In this document: positions 60,732 through 64,000 of the stretch, in pieces
How positions within the stretch are numbered: the stretch's first letter is position 1
Layout of the letters: each line of letters opens with the position of its first letter
Assembly: GCF_025847235.1 (NCBI RefSeq)
Contig: NZ_JAOZEW010000006.1
Span: forward strand, 1-64,000
DNA: 64,000 nucleotides
Direction: 5' to 3'
DNA from: Flavobacterium shii
Lineage (GTDB): Bacteria > Bacteroidota > Bacteroidia > Flavobacteriales > Flavobacteriaceae
Position numbers and translations under genes: made by a program
The notes under the pieces: generated by a model
What the model was told of the DNA's origin: nothing
Databases searched by the model: none
What the model saw: the letters and a program-made list of their open reading frames with translations, nothing else

Positions 60732-61799
60732 ATGCGTTTAAAATTTCAATGGTTACCAGTCGCTTTAGGATTTCTTTCGATAATTGGTTATTCACAATCA
60801 AAGAAAACGATTGTACCCAAAACTTATGTAGCGCATAAAACCGAAAATCCCATTACTATTGATGGAGATGAATCGGATCCTGCGTGGAATAAAGTAGCCT
60901 GGACAGACCTTTTTACAGATATAGAAGGAATTGAAAAACCCAAGTATGCAACCCAAGTAAAAATGCTCTGGGACGAAACCAATTTTTATATATTAGCAAA
61001 GCTAGAAGAACCGCATGTATGGGCAAACTTAAAACAACGTGACACGATTATTTTTTATAATAATGATTTTGAGGTTTTTATAGATCCCGACAGCGATACT
61101 TTTAACTATTATGAACTGGAGATAAATGCATTAAATACAGCTTGGGATTTGTTTTTGTCAAAGCCGTATCGTGAAAATGATAATGTAGTTTTGAATGATT
61201 GGAATATTACAGGTCTCAAATCGGCTGTTAAAATTAAAGGAACACTCAACGATCCTACAGATATTGATGAAGGTTGGGTATTAGAAATAGCAATTCCGTG
61301 GGCAGCTTATAAAACGTCTTATTATGACAAAAATGTGCCTGTAGATAATTTTTGGCGAGTCAATTTTTCAAGAGTAAATTGGCAACATGCAATTACCAAT
61401 GGAAAATATGAACGCAAGAAAGATAGTGATGGAAAATTTTTGCCCGAGTACAATTGGGTTTGGTCGCCAATGGGAGTTATCAATATGCATGAACCCGAAA
61501 AATGGGGGTATGTTTATTTCTCTTCCAAAGATGATGTAAACAGTTTTACAATACCTCAGGACGAAAAGGTAAAATGGGAGTTGTATAATTTATACAGAGC
61601 ACAAAAAGAATACTATCAAAAACATAAAGTATGGGCGACTTCATTAAAAAGTCTCACTAAAGAAACGATAAGCGTTGATAATAAAATTTTAAAACCGATA
61701 TTAGAAAATCATGCAACAGGATTTAATATTTCGGTAAAAAGTCCTTTTTCTAATAAAACATTAATTATTAAACAAGATGGAAAGATAATATCAAAATAA
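60732..61799 (+). CDS. Exported CBM9-like carbohydrate-binding protein
   Basis: From ATG 60732 (MRLKFQWLPVALGFLSIIGYSQ, signal peptide) the protein is 355 aa. A longer frame from GTG 60687 would overlap the GH130 gene and lose the signal. The main domain (about 30-235) is CBM9-like: ITIDGDESDPAWNKVAWTDL near the start and NDFEVFIDPDSDTFNYYELEINALNTAWDL with W residues of the beta-sandwich. The C-terminal 90 residues are less clear. No catalytic domain is present. It probably binds the glycan at the surface or in the periplasm. Confidence 0.8.
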   Translation: MRLKFQWLPVALGFLSIIGYSQSKKTIVPKTYVAHKTENPITIDGDESDPAWNKVAWTDLFTDIEGIEKPKYATQVKMLWDETNFYILAKLEEPHVWANLKQRDTIIFYNNDFEVFIDPDSDTFNYYELEINALNTAWDLFLSKPYRENDNVVLNDWNITGLKSAVKIKGTLNDPTDIDEGWVLEIAIPWAAYKTSYYDKNVPVDNFWRVNFSRVNWQHAITNGKYERKKDSDGKFLPEYNWVWSPMGVINMHEPEKWGYVYFSSKDDVNSFTIPQDEKVKWELYNLYRAQKEYYQKHKVWATSLKSLTKETISVDNKILKPILENHATGFNISVKSPFSNKTLIIKQDGKIISK

Positions 61800-61805
61800 A
61801 CCACT

Positions 61806-62885
61806 ATGAAACTACCAAAACTATTACTTTTTTTATTGGCATTTAGTATTTTTTCATGTGCTAAAAAAGAAGAACAAACCACTTTTAAATTTGGAGTATG
61901 GACGACCGCCGATGCCAAGAAATCGGATGCGGATTACTCAAAAGAATTTAAAAAATACAAGGACGGAGGGATCGATGAAGTATTAATCAATACGAAAACA
62001 GATCCAAAACTTTTAAAAAGATTAGTGCCATTGGCAACAAAAGAAGGCTTGAAAGTACATGCCTGGATTATGGCAATGAACAGACCAGGAGATTCAATTG
62101 CGCTTCAACATCCGGATTGGTATATGGTGAGCAAAGATGGAAAGTCTTGTTTTGATAATCGCCCGTATGTGGATTATTACCAATGGTTATGTCCAACAAG
62201 AAAAGAGTCCAGAGAACACGTATTAGGTTTAGTCGAAGAATTGGCAAAAGTAGATGGAATCGAAAGTGTACACTTAGATTACATTCGTTTTCCGGATATT
62301 TTTTTGCCAATAAGTTTACTTCCTAAATATAATTTGGTTCAGGATGAAGAGCTACCTCAGTTTGATTTTTGCTACTGTGATGAATGCACAAAAGCATTTG
62401 AAAAAATCCATCATAAAAATCCAAAAAACAGCCACAATACGTCTATTGATATGGAGTGGAAAAACTTTAGATTAAATGCTATAAAAGCTGTTGTTGATGA
62501 TGCCTATAAAATTGCCCATAAGTACAATAAAAACTTAACTGCAGCAGTGTTTCCTTATCCAGAAATGGCAGATCACATGGTGCGCCAACGTTGGGATAAA
62601 TGGAATATTGATGAAGTATATCCTATGATTTATAATAGTTTTTATGATGAAGAAATTGATTGGGTTGGTTATGCTACTAAACAAGGCGTAACGGATCTTG
62701 AAGGCAAAAAAACAAAAATAAATACTGGTATTTATATTCCGGGATTAAAATCGGATAAGGAACTAAAAGAAGCTATTGTATTAGCAAAAGAGAACGGTGC
62801 CACAGGAGTTTCATTCTTTGATGGAAATGCTTTGTCGGATAGTAATTTAAAAACCATTGCAGCAACAAAGGCCAGTTTTAAATAA
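61806..62885 (+). CDS. Lipoprotein glycoside hydrolase-like protein (GHL10/family 10-like)
   Basis: The 359-aa protein has a lipoprotein signal (SIFSC, Cys 18) and a TIM barrel. IDEVLINTKTDPKLLKRLVP begins it, GLKVHAWIMAMNRPGDS (about 82-98) is a family feature, and GIESVHLDYIRFPD (about 151-164) and VYPMIYNSF (about 273-281) match GHL10/DUF4015-like glycosidases. The D-Y-I-R-F-P motif suggests an active-site Asp. Specificity is unknown. Nearby Cys pair CYCDEC (about 188-193) is conserved in this type and may bind a metal. It starts 6 bases after the CBM9-like gene and is in the same operon. Confidence 0.75.
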   Translation: MKLPKLLLFLLAFSIFSCAKKEEQTTFKFGVWTTADAKKSDADYSKEFKKYKDGGIDEVLINTKTDPKLLKRLVPLATKEGLKVHAWIMAMNRPGDSIALQHPDWYMVSKDGKSCFDNRPYVDYYQWLCPTRKESREHVLGLVEELAKVDGIESVHLDYIRFPDIFLPISLLPKYNLVQDEELPQFDFCYCDECTKAFEKIHHKNPKNSHNTSIDMEWKNFRLNAIKAVVDDAYKIAHKYNKNLTAAVFPYPEMADHMVRQRWDKWNIDEVYPMIYNSFYDEEIDWVGYATKQGVTDLEGKKTKINTGIYIPGLKSDKELKEAIVLAKENGATGVSFFDGNALSDSNLKTIAATKASFK

Positions 62886-62972
62886 TATTAGGTTTTAAGG
62901 TTTTCAACTGAAAAAGTACAGAATATAAGATTCTAAATTTAAAATGTCTCAGGAAAAATAATAAATAAACGA

Positions 62973-64000
62973 ATGAAAAAAATAGTATTCATAATAACAT
63001 TTATAATTACTTCAATACTATCTGTTAAAGCGCAGGAAAGTGCTCCTTTTTGGCAAAATGAAAAAATCAATGAAGAAAATAGGGAGCCTATGCACGCTTC
63101 CTATTACGTTTTTGAGAATGAGTCATTGGCAGCCAAAAACGAATGGAGACTATCTAAAAATTATTTGGATTTAAACGGAAAATGGAAATTTAAATATGTA
63201 AATAGTCCGAATGATTTACCAAAGGAATTTGAAAAAAGTAGTTTTAACGATACGGCTTGGGATAATTTTAAGATCCCTGCCAATTGGGATGTAAACGGTT
63301 ATGGATATCCTGTTTATGTAAATACGAGTTATGATTTTGATTATTTAATGACGCCAAATCCACCGTTTGTCCCTACAAATTATAATCCTACGGGAGTTTA
63401 CAGAAGAGAAATTACGATTGACAAATCCTGGGAAGGGAAAGATATTTATCTCCATGTGGGTACCGCAAAATCAAATCTTACGGTTTGGGTAAATGGTGTT
63501 TATGTAGGTTATGGCGAGGACGGGAAATTACCTTCGGAATTTAATCTCAATAAGTATGTAAAAACAGGTAAAAACAGCATCGTTTTAAAAGTTATGAAAT
63601 GGAGTGACGGTTCGTATCTGGAATGTCAGGATATGTGGAGAATGAGTGGTATTACCAGAGATTCGTACTTGGTTGCAAGAAATAAAGCACACTTAAGAGA
63701 TTATGAAATCATTCCGGATCTGGATGCTTCTTATGTAAACGGAACTTTAAAAATTTCAACAGAATTCTCCGATTTAGATAAAAAAGAGAACTATACTTTA
63801 GATGTTCTGCTTAAAGATGGAGAAACTGTTATTGCTACAAAAACTATTAATGCATCTTCAAGCAAACAAACTTTTGATTTCGCTGTAAATAATCCAAAAA
63901 AATGGAGTGCCGAAATTCCGAATTTATACCAAATAAGTTTTCTTTTAAAGGATAAAAAAGGAAATATTGTTGAGGTTATCAATCAGAATATTGGTTTTAG
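62973..64000 (+). CDS. GH2-family glycosidase, N-terminal part (cut by window end)
   Basis: The frame opens at ATG 62973 (MKKIVFIITFIITSILSVKAQ, signal peptide) and stays open to the end, about 342 codons. The sugar-binding domain (about 60-220) has NGKWKFKYVNSPNDLP and YRREITIDKSWEGKDIYLHV, and SYLECQDMWRMSGITRDSYL is the LacZ-type motif of GH2 beta-galactosidases. The immunoglobulin-like domain follows from about 230. The catalytic barrel lies outside the window. In this context beta-mannosidase or beta-galactosidase activity on N-glycans is possible; the LacZ-like motif favours beta-galactosidase. Confidence 0.88.
   Translation, partial: MKKIVFIITFIITSILSVKAQESAPFWQNEKINEENREPMHASYYVFENESLAAKNEWRLSKNYLDLNGKWKFKYVNSPNDLPKEFEKSSFNDTAWDNFKIPANWDVNGYGYPVYVNTSYDFDYLMTPNPPFVPTNYNPTGVYRREITIDKSWEGKDIYLHVGTAKSNLTVWVNGVYVGYGEDGKLPSEFNLNKYVKTGKNSIVLKVMKWSDGSYLECQDMWRMSGITRDSYLVARNKAHLRDYEIIPDLDASYVNGTLKISTEFSDLDKKENYTLDVLLKDGETVIATKTINASSSKQTFDFAVNNPKKWSAEIPNLYQISFLLKDKKGNIVEVINQNIGF

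Noticed and set aside
1..64000. CRISPR array, prophage, integrative element or tRNA genes.
   Set aside because: No regularly spaced long repeats, no integrase, transposase or phage structural genes, and no cloverleaf-like sequences were noticed.

Overview
The window looks like chromosomal DNA of a Flavobacterium-like member of the Bacteroidota. The evidence is the AT-rich composition, a SusC/SusD pair, several promoters of the Bacteroidota type (TTG, about 17-23 bases, TAnnTTTG), A-rich translation starts without strong Shine-Dalgarno sites, and the gene families present. I see no tRNA, rRNA, CRISPR array or intact insertion sequence. About 46 protein genes are supported, two of them cut by the window edges, plus two decayed gene remnants and one possible leader peptide.

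Layout. 1-157: tail of an HlyD-type secretion protein. 158-5444: SusC/SusD uptake pair behind a long leader that may encode an 8-residue cysteine-containing peptide (MKKRMCCR) followed by a hairpin. 5603-6082: DUF1203 protein. 6517-12235: tripartite multidrug RND efflux operon. 12336-15934: Cys/Met-type PLP enzyme, atypical SDR, unknown membrane protein. 16126-19799: gnd-zwf-pgl, the oxidative pentose phosphate pathway. 20144-24721: porin/Dabb/cupin operon divergent from an OmpR-type two-component system, with four TTAGA repeats at an exact 11-base period between them. 24894-28767: SpoU-type RNA methyltransferase, then a YdeP-like molybdopterin oxidoreductase with fdhD. 29294-34859: heavy-metal RND efflux operon. 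35232-40320: UvrA2-like protein, DUF1569 protein, a large methyltransferase and two decayed genes.

40683-48614 is the most unusual part. It holds two BON-domain proteins, a phosphoglycerate mutase-like enzyme, an eRF1-domain-3-like protein, a histidine kinase with a FixL-like PAS domain, a response regulator fused to a CRP/FNR-type output (350 aa), and a convergent operon for a PIG-L deacetylase, a GT4 glycosyltransferase and an (alpha/alpha) barrel glycosidase. The regulator has an FNR-like recognition helix (SETVSR). FNR-like dyads (TGAY-N4-RTCA type, of varying quality) lie at similar distances upstream of -7-like elements before both BON genes, the mutase and the PIG-L operon. My inference is a compact stress or low-oxygen regulon in which FixJ-like receiver and FixK/FNR-like output are one protein.

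48827-64000 is a glycan-utilisation locus: GH29 with carbohydrate-binding modules, a NagB-PIG-L fusion, a LytTR/LytS-type two-component system, GH92, a sodium/solute symporter, GH130, a CBM9-like protein, a GHL10-like lipoprotein and a GH2 cut by the window end. The set fits trimming of mannose-rich N-glycans and use of mannose and GlcNAc. No SusC/D pair is seen in the visible part.

Several genes have start codons that I moved downstream of the longest frame; the reasons are given in each entry.
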